A DNA stretch of 34,327 bases from Bordetella parapertussis (GTDB taxonomy: Bacteria > Pseudomonadota > Gammaproteobacteria > Burkholderiales > Burkholderiaceae_B), in contig CALQNE010000010.1 of assembly GCA_943331855.1 (NCBI GenBank), forward strand, positions 1 to 34,327, read 5' to 3'. The position numbers and the translations under genes are program-made. The notes below the pieces were generated by a model. The model searched no databases, had not been told where the DNA came from, and was given only the letters and a program-made list of their open reading frames with translations. This document shows positions 1 to 9,116 of this stretch, piece by piece. Numbering within the stretch: position 1 is the first letter of the stretch; each line of letters starts with the position of its first letter.

Positions 1-1305
1 CTCAAAACGCTCAAGCAACTCGTTGCCACGCTTGACGATCGTATCAAGCGCGTCTTTGGTAGTTTTTTTACCCGCCCACACTTGTTCGAGCTCTTCATCA
101 ATCACAGTTCTAATCTGCACGAAATTACCCAAACGGATTCCACGTGAATTATCTGTGGTCTTACGAATCATTTGCGTAACCGAAATATCGGTACCTGGGT
201 TCGCTTTATAGAAACCAGATTTTTCGGTAAGCTCGAACGAGGCGATTGTTAGCGGCAGATAGCCTGTGCGTTGATGACTTTTAGCTGCCTCTTCTGGACG
301 TGACAAGAAATCAAAAAACTGCGCGACTCCTTTGTACTCGTCGGCTTTACGGCCCGCCATCACCCACAAACTTGCGCCACCGATCACGGTGTTTTGGGGC
401 GCACCGCTCACATCAGCGTAATACGGCAAGGTTGAGGTTCCAAACGCAAATTTAGCGTTGCGCTTAACGTTGCCATACAGCGCAGAGGATCCCGTCGTCA
501 TGGCGCATTCACCTGCGACGAATACAGGATCTGCCGCATTGGCGCGGCCTTTGTAAACAAACAATCCGTCTTTTGCCATATCAGCCAAATTCTGGATATG
601 TCGTGTCTGGAGCGGGCCATTGACGGCCAGGCGAGCATCATTACCTTTCATGCCATTGCCCTGGGTCGCAAACTCTGTGTTGTGCCAGGCGCTAAAGCTT
701 TCCAGTTGAGTCCAGCTAATCCAGCTGGTTGTGAAGGGACACTTATGGCCCGAATCTTTGAGCTTTTTAGCCGCGGCAATCACCTCGGGCCAGGTCAGCG
801 GTGGTTTTTCTGGATCAAGACCGGCCGCTTTAAACGCATCTTTGTTATACCAGAACACTGTCGTTGAACTATTGAACGGAAAGCTCAGCATCTGGCCGTT
901 AGGCGCCGTGTAATAGCCAGCCACCGCGGGCACATAAGCCGCTGGGTCAAATTTGATACCAGCTTTGCTCATGACCTCGGTCACAGGCACGATCGCACCT
1001 TTGCTGGCCATCATCGTCGCCGTACCCACTTCAAACACTTGCAGAATGTGCGGGGCATTGCCGGCACGAAACGCGGCCACCGCCGCAGTCATTGCTTCAT
1101 CATAGGTACCTTTAAACACAGGCACCACTTTGTAATTTTTTTGACTATCGTTAAAGTCTTTGGCAAGATCGTTGACCCATTCACCCAAAGCGCCACTCAT
1201 CGCGTGCCACCATTGAATCTCAGTTTGAGCCTGCGCCGGAGTAGAAACCGAGGCGCCTAGCGCCAGTGCTGACGCCACGGCAGCAATTGAAAATTTAAAG
1301 TTCAT
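1..1305 (-). CDS. ugpB: Glycerol-3-phosphate ABC transporter, periplasmic binding protein (3' end beyond window)
   Basis: The frame is open from an ATG at 1305 to the left edge, giving 435 codons without a stop. UgpB is about 438 residues in E. coli, so only the last few residues are missing. The protein starts with a signal peptide (MNFKFSIAAVASALALG, then an Ala-rich cleavage region ending near AQA), followed by EIQWWHAMSGALGEW and later YNKDAFKAAGLDPEKPP, both typical of UgpB. It should bind glycerol-3-phosphate or glycerophosphodiesters in the periplasm and deliver them to the UgpAEC permease, whose genes would lie to the left. A strong ribosome site (GAGGG, 1311-1315, five bases from ATG) supports the start. 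It is divergent from glpK, which fits a shared glycerol-phosphate theme. Confidence is high for the family and good for the substrate. Confidence 0.9.
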   Translation of the reverse strand, partial: MNFKFSIAAVASALALGASVSTPAQAQTEIQWWHAMSGALGEWVNDLAKDFNDSQKNYKVVPVFKGTYDEAMTAAVAAFRAGNAPHILQVFEVGTATMMASKGAIVPVTEVMSKAGIKFDPAAYVPAVAGYYTAPNGQMLSFPFNSSTTVFWYNKDAFKAAGLDPEKPPLTWPEVIAAAKKLKDSGHKCPFTTSWISWTQLESFSAWHNTEFATQGNGMKGNDARLAVNGPLQTRHIQNLADMAKDGLFVYKGRANAADPVFVAGECAMTTGSSALYGNVKRNAKFAFGTSTLPYYADVSGAPQNTVIGGASLWVMAGRKADEYKGVAQFFDFLSRPEEAAKSHQRTGYLPLTIASFELTEKSGFYKANPGTDISVTQMIRKTTDNSRGIRLGNFVQIRTVIDEELEQVWAGKKTTKDALDTIVKRGNELLERFE

Positions 1306-1347
1306 GACATCCCTCATGGATAGATTGTCGGATTTTTAGCTTAGCGT

Positions 1348-1364
1348 TGAATTATGACAATTCA
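1348..1364. promoter_or_regulatory. Inverted repeat in the ugpB-glpK divergent promoter region
   Basis: The 149-base gap 1306-1454 between the divergent ugpB and glpK genes holds a perfect 6-base inverted repeat, TGAATT-N5-AATTCA. It overlaps a possible ugpB promoter on the minus strand (TTGTCA at 1360-1355, then TAAAAA 16 bases on). A palindromic CGCATGCG follows at 1372-1379. The repeat could be an operator for a regulator of glycerol genes, but it does not match the E. coli GlpR operator as I know it. This is inference from position and symmetry only. Confidence 0.3.
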
Positions 1365-1454
1365 TGTTAACCGCATGCGATGCGTTTATGATGGGGTGCA
1401 ACTAAAGCCGCTGATCGTAAATTTAAATAATACTTAGCTTACACCAAAACTTCG

Positions 1455-2957
1455 ATGACACACATCCTCGCACTCGATCAAGGCACTACTAGCTCGCGCG
1501 CAATTTTGTTCGATGCGCATGGCCAAAGTGTTCGTACGGCTCAGTGCGAGTTTCAACAGCACTTTCCACAGCCTGGCTGGGTTGAGCACGACGCCCTCGA
1601 AATTTGGCAAACGCAACTCAAGGTCGTCAAAGAGGTTTTGGCCACCGCAACGTCTCCAGATGAAGTCAGTGCGATCGCGATTACCAATCAACGCGAAACC
1701 ACCGTGCTTTGGGACCGCAGTACTGGTCAGCCTTTGGCGCACGCCATTGTTTGGCAAGACCGACGCACCGTAGAGCAGTGCGAGTCCTTGCGACAACAAG
1801 GTCACGAAGCGCTCATTCAAAGCAAAACTGGTTTGATCCTGGATGCCTATTTTTCGGGCACCAAACTCGCGTGGCTTTTAGACAATGTACCCAACGCGCG
1901 CGGACGCGCCGAGCGGGGCGAACTGGCCTTTGGCACGATCGACAGTTGGTTGGTCTGGAACCTGACCGGTGGCAAAACCCATGTCACCGACCCAAGCAAC
2001 GCCTCGCGCACTCTGCTGTTCAATATACATACCCTCGCTTGGGATGATGAGCTACTTGCGTTGCTCCGGATCCCACGTGCAGTTTTACCTCACGTGGTGC
2101 CTAGCTCAGGCGTTGTCGCACACACCGATCCCACCCTCTTTGGACGCGCCCTACCAATCGCCTCAATGATTGGCGACCAACAAGCCGCCACCTTTGGTCA
2201 GGCCTGCTTTGAACCCGGCATGGCCAAAAATACCTACGGCACCGGCTGTTTTATGCTGCTCAACACCGGTCATCAACCTGTGGCGAGCCAAAACCGCTTG
2301 CTCACCACAGTGGGCTGGCAACGCACCGAAATGGCAACACAAACACCTGCAACAACCTACTGCCTTGAAGCCTCTGTTTTTATGGGTGGCGCCACGATCC
2401 AATGGCTGCGTGACGGTCTGAACATCATCGCAACGGCTTCCGAGGTTGAGGCGTTGGCAGCGAGCGTGCCCGACGTCGCCGACACCTACCTGGTGCCCGC
2501 CTTTACAGGACTTGGCGCACCGACCTGGGATGGTCACGCGCGCGGTACGTTGATCGGCATGACGCGCGGCACCACCAAGGCTCACATCGCTCGTGCGGCG
2601 CTTGAAGCCATCGCACTACAGGTCGCTGATGTGTTTGCCGCCATGGCAAAAGACTCAGGAATTGAACTCGCCGAACTACGGGTGGACGGTGGTGCCTCAA
2701 AAAATGATTTGCTGATGCAAATTCAAGCAGACCTTTTAGGCGTGACGGTCGTACGGCCACGGATCACTGAAACCACGGCTCTGGGTGCTGCTTATTTAGC
2801 CGGACTGGCCACAGGACTTTGGAAAAACACAAACCAGATCGCTGAGCAATGGTCAGTTGATCGTCGTTTTACACCCGCCATGTCCGCACAAGATCGTCAT
2901 TCTAAACTTGCCAGGTGGCATCAAGCGGTTGAACGGTCAAAGGGCTGGGCACAATGA
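1455..2957 (+). CDS. glpK: Glycerol kinase
   Basis: GlpK phosphorylates glycerol with ATP to glycerol-3-phosphate in the cytoplasm. The 500-residue length is normal for the FGGY kinase family. The N-terminal phosphate-binding motif [16 protein letters not shown] (about residues 5-20), [11 protein letters not shown], the glycerol-binding [11 protein letters not shown], and [13 protein letters not shown] are all present. The C-terminal ATPase half carries the FGGY signature around [17 protein letters not shown]. The ATG at 1455 has no visible Shine-Dalgarno sequence, but the next residues match the usual GlpK N-terminus ([15 protein letters not shown]), so the start is probably right. The stop overlaps the glpD start (ATGA), which implies co-translation. 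Identity is very secure. Confidence 0.97.
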   Translation: MTHILALDQGTTSSRAILFDAHGQSVRTAQCEFQQHFPQPGWVEHDALEIWQTQLKVVKEVLATATSPDEVSAIAITNQRETTVLWDRSTGQPLAHAIVWQDRRTVEQCESLRQQGHEALIQSKTGLILDAYFSGTKLAWLLDNVPNARGRAERGELAFGTIDSWLVWNLTGGKTHVTDPSNASRTLLFNIHTLAWDDELLALLRIPRAVLPHVVPSSGVVAHTDPTLFGRALPIASMIGDQQAATFGQACFEPGMAKNTYGTGCFMLLNTGHQPVASQNRLLTTVGWQRTEMATQTPATTYCLEASVFMGGATIQWLRDGLNIIATASEVEALAASVPDVADTYLVPAFTGLGAPTWDGHARGTLIGMTRGTTKAHIARAALEAIALQVADVFAAMAKDSGIELAELRVDGGASKNDLLMQIQADLLGVTVVRPRITETTALGAAYLAGLATGLWKNTNQIAEQWSVDRRFTPAMSAQDRHSKLARWHQAVERSKGWAQ

Positions 2958-4549
2958 CATCTACGACGCCACTCAACACCACCAGAGGAGAACTTCTTGC
3001 CAGGCTGGCTGAACCAAAGACCTATGATCTTGCCATCATAGGCGGTGGTGCTACCGGCTTAGGACTCGCGCTGGATGCCACAGCGCGGGGCTTTTCAGTG
3101 GTCCTCATCGACGCAACCGACTTTGCCAAAGGAACCTCATCGCGCTCGACGAAATTAGTGCATGGCGGGGTGCGCTACCTGGCCCAAGGCAACATCTCTT
3201 TGGTATACGAAGCACTGCACGAACGCACAACCTTATTGCATAATGCGCCGCATTTAGCGCAACCACTTGCCTTTGTACTGCCCTGCTATCGCTACTGGGA
3301 GCTTCCGTTTTACGGTGCCGGACTAATTTTGTATGACGCACTTTCGGGCAACCGCAGTTTAGGGCGCACACGTTTTTGGAGTGCCAAACAAACGCTTGAG
3401 CATTTACCTAACTTACACACTAAAGACTTAAAAGGTGCAATCAAATACTGGGATGGCCAGTTTGATGACGCACGCCTCGCGCTTGCCTTGGCACGCACTG
3501 CAGCACAGCGAGGCGCATTGTTGCTGAACTATTGCACCGCGCTTGAACTGACGCACACAAACGGCAAGATCACTGGCTTGCTTGCGCAAGACAACGAGAC
3601 GCAACAAACCTATCAAATTAATGCCAAGTGCGTGGTTAATGCGACGGGTGTTTGGGTGGACGCACTTAGAGAAAAAGATCAAGCTGCTGTAGGGTCACGC
3701 AGCACAGACATGGTCGCGCCAAGTCAGGGTGTACACATTGTTGTTGATCGTGATTTTCTAGCTAGCGATCATGCGATTATTGTGCCGCACACTTCTGATG
3801 GACGCGTTCTCTTCGCAGTACCCTGGCTAGGCAAGGTCATTATTGGGACGACCGACACCCCCCGCCACGACCTGAGTCGCGAGCCCGATCCTTTTAGCGA
3901 AGAGCTCGAATTTATCTTGCGTGAATCCGCACGCTATCTCACGCGCGCGCCCACGCGCGCGGACATTAAAAGTATCTGGGTAGGCTTGCGGCCTTTAGTC
4001 AAACCTCCTAAAGATGAAAGTGGCAGTACAAAAAAAATCAGCCGTGAACATACTGTCTTGATCAGTCAAAGCAACATGGTGACGGTCACAGGCGGCAAAT
4101 GGACAACCTACCGCGCAATGGCACAAGATGTCTTGAAACACTGCATCCAGGCCAAGCTATTGCCAGCGCTTAAGCCCTGCGTTACCGAAGATCTTGCCTT
4201 GGTGGGTGCGCAGTCTGGCCAAGGCGTTGCACACGCTATGTACGAGGCGCCAAGTCTCTTGGCGTATGGGGATGAAGGACCCCATATTCAAGCGCTGCCG
4301 GGCGCTGATCGAGTACTCGGTGGTGGATTGACCGAAGCAATGGTTCGGTTTGCCGTGCGCTATGAATATGCGCGCACTGTTGAGGATGTGTTGGCACGTC
4401 GTGCGCGCCTGTTATTTTTGGATGCAAAACTCGCGTACTCGATGGCCGATGCAGTCGGAGAAATTGTGGCGCAAGAATTGACGGGACAAGACCCCGGCAC
4501 CGAGGCCTTTAAAACACTGGCTCTGCATTATCTGACTTTGCCTGCTTAG
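2954..4549 (+). CDS. glpD: Aerobic glycerol-3-phosphate dehydrogenase
   Basis: GlpD is a membrane-associated FAD enzyme that oxidises glycerol-3-phosphate to dihydroxyacetone phosphate and passes the electrons to ubiquinone. The 531 residues match the family. The FAD-binding loop GGGATG lies at residues 30-35, followed by the DAO-family pattern [31 protein letters not shown] and [18 protein letters not shown] occur in the expected order in the second half. The start codon sits inside the glpK stop (4-base overlap), so the two genes are an operon. The gene ends 11 bases from the convergent GMC oxidoreductase gene with no hairpin terminator between them. A short GC-rich repeat (ACGCGCGC twice near 3940-3960) lies inside the coding region and looks incidental. 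Confidence 0.96.
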   Translation: MTSTTPLNTTRGELLARLAEPKTYDLAIIGGGATGLGLALDATARGFSVVLIDATDFAKGTSSRSTKLVHGGVRYLAQGNISLVYEALHERTTLLHNAPHLAQPLAFVLPCYRYWELPFYGAGLILYDALSGNRSLGRTRFWSAKQTLEHLPNLHTKDLKGAIKYWDGQFDDARLALALARTAAQRGALLLNYCTALELTHTNGKITGLLAQDNETQQTYQINAKCVVNATGVWVDALREKDQAAVGSRSTDMVAPSQGVHIVVDRDFLASDHAIIVPHTSDGRVLFAVPWLGKVIIGTTDTPRHDLSREPDPFSEELEFILRESARYLTRAPTRADIKSIWVGLRPLVKPPKDESGSTKKISREHTVLISQSNMVTVTGGKWTTYRAMAQDVLKHCIQAKLLPALKPCVTEDLALVGAQSGQGVAHAMYEAPSLLAYGDEGPHIQALPGADRVLGGGLTEAMVRFAVRYEYARTVEDVLARRARLLFLDAKLAYSMADAVGEIVAQELTGQDPGTEAFKTLALHYLTLPA

Positions 4550-4560
4550 CCCCTTAGGCG

Positions 4561-6159
4561 TCAGCCCTTCGCTGCATCTGCAAGAATAAAATCAGCGCCA
4601 CGCTCTGCGACCATCATCACGGCTGCTTGCGTATTACCAGATACCATCGTGCGAAAAACCGAGGCATCGACTACGCGCAAGCCACGCAAACCATTGAAGC
4701 GAAGACGCGTATCAACCACGGCCTCTGCATCAGAACCCATTCGACAGGTTCCGATCGGATGATAAGTGGTTTGCCCATTTTCGCGCGCGAAGTGCAACCA
4801 CTGTTCGTCGCTTAGCACGCCAGCACCCGGGCTCATTTCAGACTCGATGTAATTCGACAACGCAGGACGCTCGATGATGCGCCGCGCAATCTTCATGCCT
4901 TCGATGAGCGTCTGCTGATCTTCAGCATTGGATAAAAAATTTGGGCGGATTGCAGGGCCAACCAGCGGATCTTTAGATTTGATATGAATACTGCCCTGCG
5001 AAGTTGGACGCAATCCTGATACACCCAGTGTCATCCCCGGAAATTGATCAAGCTTACGAATTGCCGCATTGGCATAGGTAGCATGCATGAAAAAATATTG
5101 CACATCAGGCGTCATCGCCTCAGGGCGCGCTTTAACAAAACCGTGTGCCAAGCCCGTACCGAGCGATAGAATTCCTTTACGGGTAGCAAAGTATTTCAAC
5201 GCCGCCAAGCCGACACGCCACCCTTGTGCCAGTTCATTCAGGGTTTGACTATTTTTGACTCGCCAATTCAAGCGCGTCGCGAAGTGATCAATATAATTTT
5301 CACCAACGCGCTTGGCCGCATGGACCACAGGTATTGCATATTGCTGCAAAATCGCCGGATCGCCAATGCCAGATAACTCAAGAATTTGAGGTGTTTGCAC
5401 TGCACCAGCACACATAATCACTTCACGCGCCGCGCGCACGGTACGTATTTCACCCTTTTGTTGATAGGTCACTCCCGTGCACAGACCGGCCTGAACATTC
5501 ACGCGCGTCACATGTGCGCGGGTTTCAATCGTCAGATTTTTTCTATGCCGAATCGGTTTTAAATAACCATCAAACGCACTCCAACGGCGCCCCTCTTTTT
5601 GCTCAACTTGGTAATAACCAAAACCCTCTTGAGACGTACCGTTGTAATCTTCATTCAAGGGCTGACCATCTTGAACCGCCGCTTGAAACAAAGCGTCAAC
5701 TAAGGGATAGCGCTCAGAGACTTGATGAATATGCATCGGGCCATTTTTGCCACGCCGCTCATCACCTTTTAGATAGGTTTCAAGTTTGACAAAATACGGC
5801 GCCACCTCTTTGGCCGACCAGCCCGTCGCACCAAGATCTGCCCAGCGATCATAGTCTTGGGGCTGACCCCGCACATAGATCATTCCATTGATCAGGCTCG
5901 AGCCACCCAGCCCTTTTCCGCGCGGAATCGCGATCGTACGACCATGAACATTCTCTTCTGGCTCGGTCTCAAAGCGCCAGTTATAAGCAGGATCATTCAA
6001 GAGCTTAGTAAAACCCGCCGGAATATTGATCCACATACTTGTGGGTTCGCCGCCCGCCTCGAGCATCAAGACCGTATGACGACCATCTGCGGTCAGACGA
6101 TTTGCCAAAATACAGGCTGCCGTACCGCCACCTACAACCACATAATCGTACGTTTGCAT
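4561..6159 (-). CDS. GMC-family FAD oxidoreductase (choline/alcohol dehydrogenase type)
   Basis: This is a flavoenzyme of the glucose-methanol-choline family, about 532 residues. The N-terminal dinucleotide-binding loop VVGGGTAACILANRL, the first GMC signature region (GKGLGGSSLINGMIYVRG) and the C-terminal catalytic pair are present: His near 467 in TYHPIGTCRMG and Asn near 509 in VSGNTQAAVMMV. Such enzymes oxidise an alcohol group; the substrate cannot be read from sequence, and choline, aliphatic or cyclic alcohols are all possible. The ATG at 6159 overlaps the upstream dehydrogenase stop by one base (TGATG); a GTG at 6162 is an alternative start. The tight coupling suggests the two enzymes act on the same compound. 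There is no signal peptide, so it is likely cytoplasmic. Confidence 0.88.
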   Translation of the reverse strand: MQTYDYVVVGGGTAACILANRLTADGRHTVLMLEAGGEPTSMWINIPAGFTKLLNDPAYNWRFETEPEENVHGRTIAIPRGKGLGGSSLINGMIYVRGQPQDYDRWADLGATGWSAKEVAPYFVKLETYLKGDERRGKNGPMHIHQVSERYPLVDALFQAAVQDGQPLNEDYNGTSQEGFGYYQVEQKEGRRWSAFDGYLKPIRHRKNLTIETRAHVTRVNVQAGLCTGVTYQQKGEIRTVRAAREVIMCAGAVQTPQILELSGIGDPAILQQYAIPVVHAAKRVGENYIDHFATRLNWRVKNSQTLNELAQGWRVGLAALKYFATRKGILSLGTGLAHGFVKARPEAMTPDVQYFFMHATYANAAIRKLDQFPGMTLGVSGLRPTSQGSIHIKSKDPLVGPAIRPNFLSNAEDQQTLIEGMKIARRIIERPALSNYIESEMSPGAGVLSDEQWLHFARENGQTTYHPIGTCRMGSDAEAVVDTRLRFNGLRGLRVVDASVFRTMVSGNTQAAVMMVAERGADFILADAAKG

Positions 6160-6953
6160 CACGTCGCTCCCATGAAGTCAGCCATCAATTCAATTTGACA
6201 TGCAAGCATCGGGGCTCCGTATTGAATGCGGCAGCCTTTGCCCTGCGCCGCTGCCAGCAACGGCGTCAAGGCCGGCGCCATAATAATCTCAGCAACCGTT
6301 TGCGCTGAGGTCAATCGATCTGCATCAAGCGGCAAGAGATCTGTGCTGGCCATGCCAAGCGAAGTTGCATTGATGACCAGCTCACAGGCCTGCGGGTCAC
6401 GCGTGCCCACTGTCAACTTAATTTGCGGGTAAAGCGGCGCTAGCCTTGCAAACATGGCCTGTACTTTTGGGGCCGAACGGTTGTAAACCGTTAACTGCTC
6501 TGCCCCCGACTCGGCGAGCGCAAAGGCGATTGCATTGGCTGCGCCGCCTGCCCCCGCTAAAAATATTTTTTTACCTTTAGGCTCGATACCATGCAAACGC
6601 AAGCCCGCGACAAACCCCCGACCATCAAGGATATCGCCAAACAAACGGCCATCGGGCTCACGCCGTACGATATTGACCGCGCCGACCGTGCGGGCCGCCT
6701 CAGTAATCTCATCACATAAAACCCCGATCGTTGTTTTATGCGGCACGGTGACCACCATGCCGCCAAAATTCTGAATACCTCGTAGTGCCACGGTAAACGC
6801 AGTCAAATCTTGAGGGGCCACGTGCATCGGCATTAGTACGCCATCGATACCGCGTTGCTCAAACACTTGACGCATCATTTCGGGCGCTTTGACCTGACCA
6901 ATTGGGTCGGCCACAATGCCGTAGAGTTTCGTCTTACCGCTAACAGTTATCAT
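6159..6953 (-). CDS. AroE-like (shikimate dehydrogenase family) oxidoreductase, atypical substrate site
   Basis: This 264-residue protein has the AroE fold signatures. It has VTVPHK with the catalytic Lys73, GAVNIV, an Asp at 110 in place of the NTDG Asp, the nucleotide loop GAGGAA (134-139) followed by NRS, and the C-terminal GAPMLACQ. The two serines that hold shikimate in normal AroE (HSxSP) are replaced: the segment reads PIGQVKAP, with Val21 and Ala23 at those positions, and the Thr of NTDG is Leu109. It is therefore probably a catabolic paralogue with another substrate rather than the biosynthetic enzyme. I chose the ATG at 6953 because the family similarity begins there; the longer frame to 7130 has unrelated residues and overlaps the divergent hydrolase. 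It is co-transcribed and coupled with the GMC oxidoreductase. Confidence 0.82.
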   Translation of the reverse strand: MITVSGKTKLYGIVADPIGQVKAPEMMRQVFEQRGIDGVLMPMHVAPQDLTAFTVALRGIQNFGGMVVTVPHKTTIGVLCDEITEAARTVGAVNIVRREPDGRLFGDILDGRGFVAGLRLHGIEPKGKKIFLAGAGGAANAIAFALAESGAEQLTVYNRSAPKVQAMFARLAPLYPQIKLTVGTRDPQACELVINATSLGMASTDLLPLDADRLTSAQTVAEIIMAPALTPLLAAAQGKGCRIQYGAPMLACQIELMADFMGAT

Positions 6954-7074
6954 GTGCTTCTCGTTTATCTTTTTTGGCGGGGCACTGCGACCTTGCGCGC
7001 CCTGTCTTGGCCTCTGCACTATCATACAGTTTACCGTTGTCTGCAATCCGCTGACCGTGCCTGATCGAGACGCC

Positions 7075-7968
7075 ATGAATCGCCTGCAAACTCTTTTACG
7101 CGTTTTTTGCTGCACGCTAAGCCTGCTCACTACGGGTTTGTCGCAAGCAACGCCGGTTCACCATCACTACTTCAAAACTTCAGATGGCGTTCGCCTACAT
7201 TATCTCGAAGCAGGCAAAGGCGAGCAAACCTTAGTGTTTATCCCCGGCTGGGTGATGCCAGCCGCTGTGTTTGAACAACAACTGCTGCTACTTTCAACTC
7301 AATTTAGAGTACTGGCTTTTGACCCTCGATCGCAGGGCCTGTCTGAACTAACGGCCTTATCCCATGCACCTCAAAGACGCATGCGGGATATGGACGAATT
7401 TTTGAAGGCGGCGAACGTAAAAAACTTTATCTTGGCGGGTTGGTCTCTGGGCGTACTTGAATCGCTCGATTATCTTGCAAACTATCAGCCTAAAGGGCTT
7501 CGAGGCTTAATTCTCATCGACAACTCTGTGGGCGAAGGTCGCCCGCCAAAGGGTGGTGCGTCAACCTTTCAGCAAACCATGAATGACTCTAAAAAACGAG
7601 AGGCCTACCTGCGTGCTTTTTGCAAAGATATTTATCGCGAAACACCACCTCCGCTATTAGCTCAGGCCGTACTCGACTCAGCCATGCGGGTACCACCAAA
7701 GATTGCAATTCAACTGATGAATCAACCTTATCCGCGCGAGTATTGGCGCGAAACGCTTGAAAAGCAAAATGTACCGGTTTTGTTTATTGCTCGACCATGG
7801 CTAAAAGAGCAGGGCGAGGCCTTGCTCTCAAAGCGGCCCGCAAACCTGATTACCGTCAAGATTCTTGAGAAACCTGGTCACGCGTTGTTCGTGGATGACC
7901 CCACGACCTTCAATGACGTTACCCGCACTTTTAGCACAGCAGCCTTTGCAGGCAAGCTCAATCCCTAA
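7075..7968 (+). CDS. Secreted alpha/beta hydrolase
   Basis: This 297-residue protein has a signal peptide (MNRLQTLLRVFCCTLSLLTTGLSQA) and an alpha/beta-hydrolase core. The first strand is followed by the oxyanion-type FIPGWVMP. The nucleophile elbow is GWSLG with Ser124, and the catalytic His is near 269 in PGHALFVDDP. The usual acid after strand 7 is not clear: that segment reads VLFIARPWLKEQGE, so the acid may be Glu there or the Asp in LILIDNS. The substrate is unknown; esterase or peptidase activity fits the family. The start at 7075 is preferred over an in-frame ATG at 6952, since the signal peptide begins at 7075 and the extension overlaps the AroE-like gene. It is a single gene, convergent with the next gene 30 bases away. 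Confidence 0.8.
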   Translation: MNRLQTLLRVFCCTLSLLTTGLSQATPVHHHYFKTSDGVRLHYLEAGKGEQTLVFIPGWVMPAAVFEQQLLLLSTQFRVLAFDPRSQGLSELTALSHAPQRRMRDMDEFLKAANVKNFILAGWSLGVLESLDYLANYQPKGLRGLILIDNSVGEGRPPKGGASTFQQTMNDSKKREAYLRAFCKDIYRETPPPLLAQAVLDSAMRVPPKIAIQLMNQPYPREYWRETLEKQNVPVLFIARPWLKEQGEALLSKRPANLITVKILEKPGHALFVDDPTTFNDVTRTFSTAAFAGKLNP

Positions 7969-7998
7969 ACGTGCATGCGTGCGTACTCGCGGCAGTGC

Positions 7999-9075
7999 CT
8001 ACTCGGGCCGACGCACAATTTGTACGCTGCGACGTTCAGTGGTTTTGTTATAACTGAAAGCGAATGGTAAGGGCCTGATATTTTTTGAATCTTTGTAAGC
8101 CTGCGCCAACGACTCTTGTTTTTTTCGGTTAAAGAGTTCGTGCGGATACAAAAAACCACCATATAAATCAACGGGTCCGATTTGCGACAAATAGGTGTAA
8201 TTCAGCCCTGTTTCATCCTGGATCACCATTTTTGCATTCGCGACCAACATATCACGCAAGATTGAAAAGTACGTCTCTTGTAATAAGTGCGAAGCGGCTT
8301 TAATCAGCACGGGATTACGGGACTCGCGCTCAAGCCAGGCGCGCATCGCCTCGGTTTGGCTTAGATGCGAATCAGATAAATCTAGACTGACGTAGTCCAG
8401 CACGACTGGTTTGCCAGCTTTGCTCAACATTAGCCGTACAGATCTCCAATCTTCAGTGGTTTGAATGAATTGACCGTTTTTTGGATCGAGTGTGATGGGA
8501 TAAACATCAGTCACGTCATATCCCATATAAAGCGCAAACGTGATCAGAATCGTGGTCACACCAATCTGTGCGTACTTATCACGCAAATCTTCATTCAAAT
8601 CGTCCGTCCGAAAAAAAGCTAAACGGCTGAACTTCATCCATTCGCGTAAAAATTTGGACTGAAAACTTTGAGCACGGACGCTAGACATATCGGTGATGGG
8701 CGCCGGCTCACCAGCGGCCTGCATTGCGACCAGCACAAAACGATTTGCCTGAGGAAATAAATGTGCGGCCGTTACGAAGTCTGGGCCAGAGAACGGATAA
8801 AACACGGTACCACCAGGCGGCTGATTAATTTCTGTTTTAGCCCAATCTGACATCGCTTGACCCATGTTCTGCTGATAGAACTGCCATGCCCCATCCGCTT
8901 GAATCAGATTTGCGCCTTGTAAAAATGGAAAAGACGACGTCGGCTGCGCACCACCGGGCATGTATTTTCCGTGCACCTCGTTTGCCGCGGCAGTCCCACC
9001 TGCCAAGAGGCATAGGCCCATCAACAAAACGCTTGCACTGATTTTTTTAAATAACAAAAAAGGAAACGACTTCAT
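7999..9075 (-). CDS. Secreted or lipid-anchored protein of unknown function
   Basis: I do not recognise a characterised family. The protein has 358 residues from the ATG at 9075. That start is chosen because a good ribosome site (GAGGG at 9085-9081) lies five bases upstream; the earlier ATG at 9102 has none. A signal peptide is evident (KKISASVLLMGLCLLAGG, then TAAANE as a likely signal-peptidase I site). A Cys in LCLLAGG could suggest a lipobox, but the match is poor. The mature part has an FYPFSGPDF motif near residue 90 and is soluble-looking, mixed alpha/beta, with many aromatic residues. It follows the EamA transporter gene on the same strand, so it is probably the last gene of the long ftsK-serS operon run. 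I assign no function. Confidence 0.75.
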   Translation of the reverse strand: MKSFPFLLFKKISASVLLMGLCLLAGGTAAANEVHGKYMPGGAQPTSSFPFLQGANLIQADGAWQFYQQNMGQAMSDWAKTEINQPPGGTVFYPFSGPDFVTAAHLFPQANRFVLVAMQAAGEPAPITDMSSVRAQSFQSKFLREWMKFSRLAFFRTDDLNEDLRDKYAQIGVTTILITFALYMGYDVTDVYPITLDPKNGQFIQTTEDWRSVRLMLSKAGKPVVLDYVSLDLSDSHLSQTEAMRAWLERESRNPVLIKAASHLLQETYFSILRDMLVANAKMVIQDETGLNYTYLSQIGPVDLYGGFLYPHELFNRKKQESLAQAYKDSKNIRPLPFAFSYNKTTERRSVQIVRRPE

Positions 9076-9080
9076 CAAAA

Positions 9081-9085
9081 CCCTC
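9081..9085 (-). promoter_or_regulatory. Ribosome binding site deciding the start at 9075
   Basis: GAGGG on the minus strand lies five bases before the ATG at 9075, whereas the upstream in-frame ATG at 9102 has only A/T-rich sequence before it. This is the basis for shortening the secreted unknown protein by nine residues. Confidence 0.7.
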
Positions 9086-9116
9086 AAGAGCGAAATAATC
9101 ATCGAAAATATTTAAT

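Noticed and set aside
3938..3962. ACGCGCGC repeated twice in glpD
   Set aside because: It encodes ordinary Thr-Arg-Ala residues; a local GC-rich coincidence, not a regulatory repeat.
6954..7130. Extended reading of the AroE-like gene by 59 codons
   Set aside because: The added residues are basic and Cys-rich with no AroE similarity, and overlap the divergent hydrolase start.
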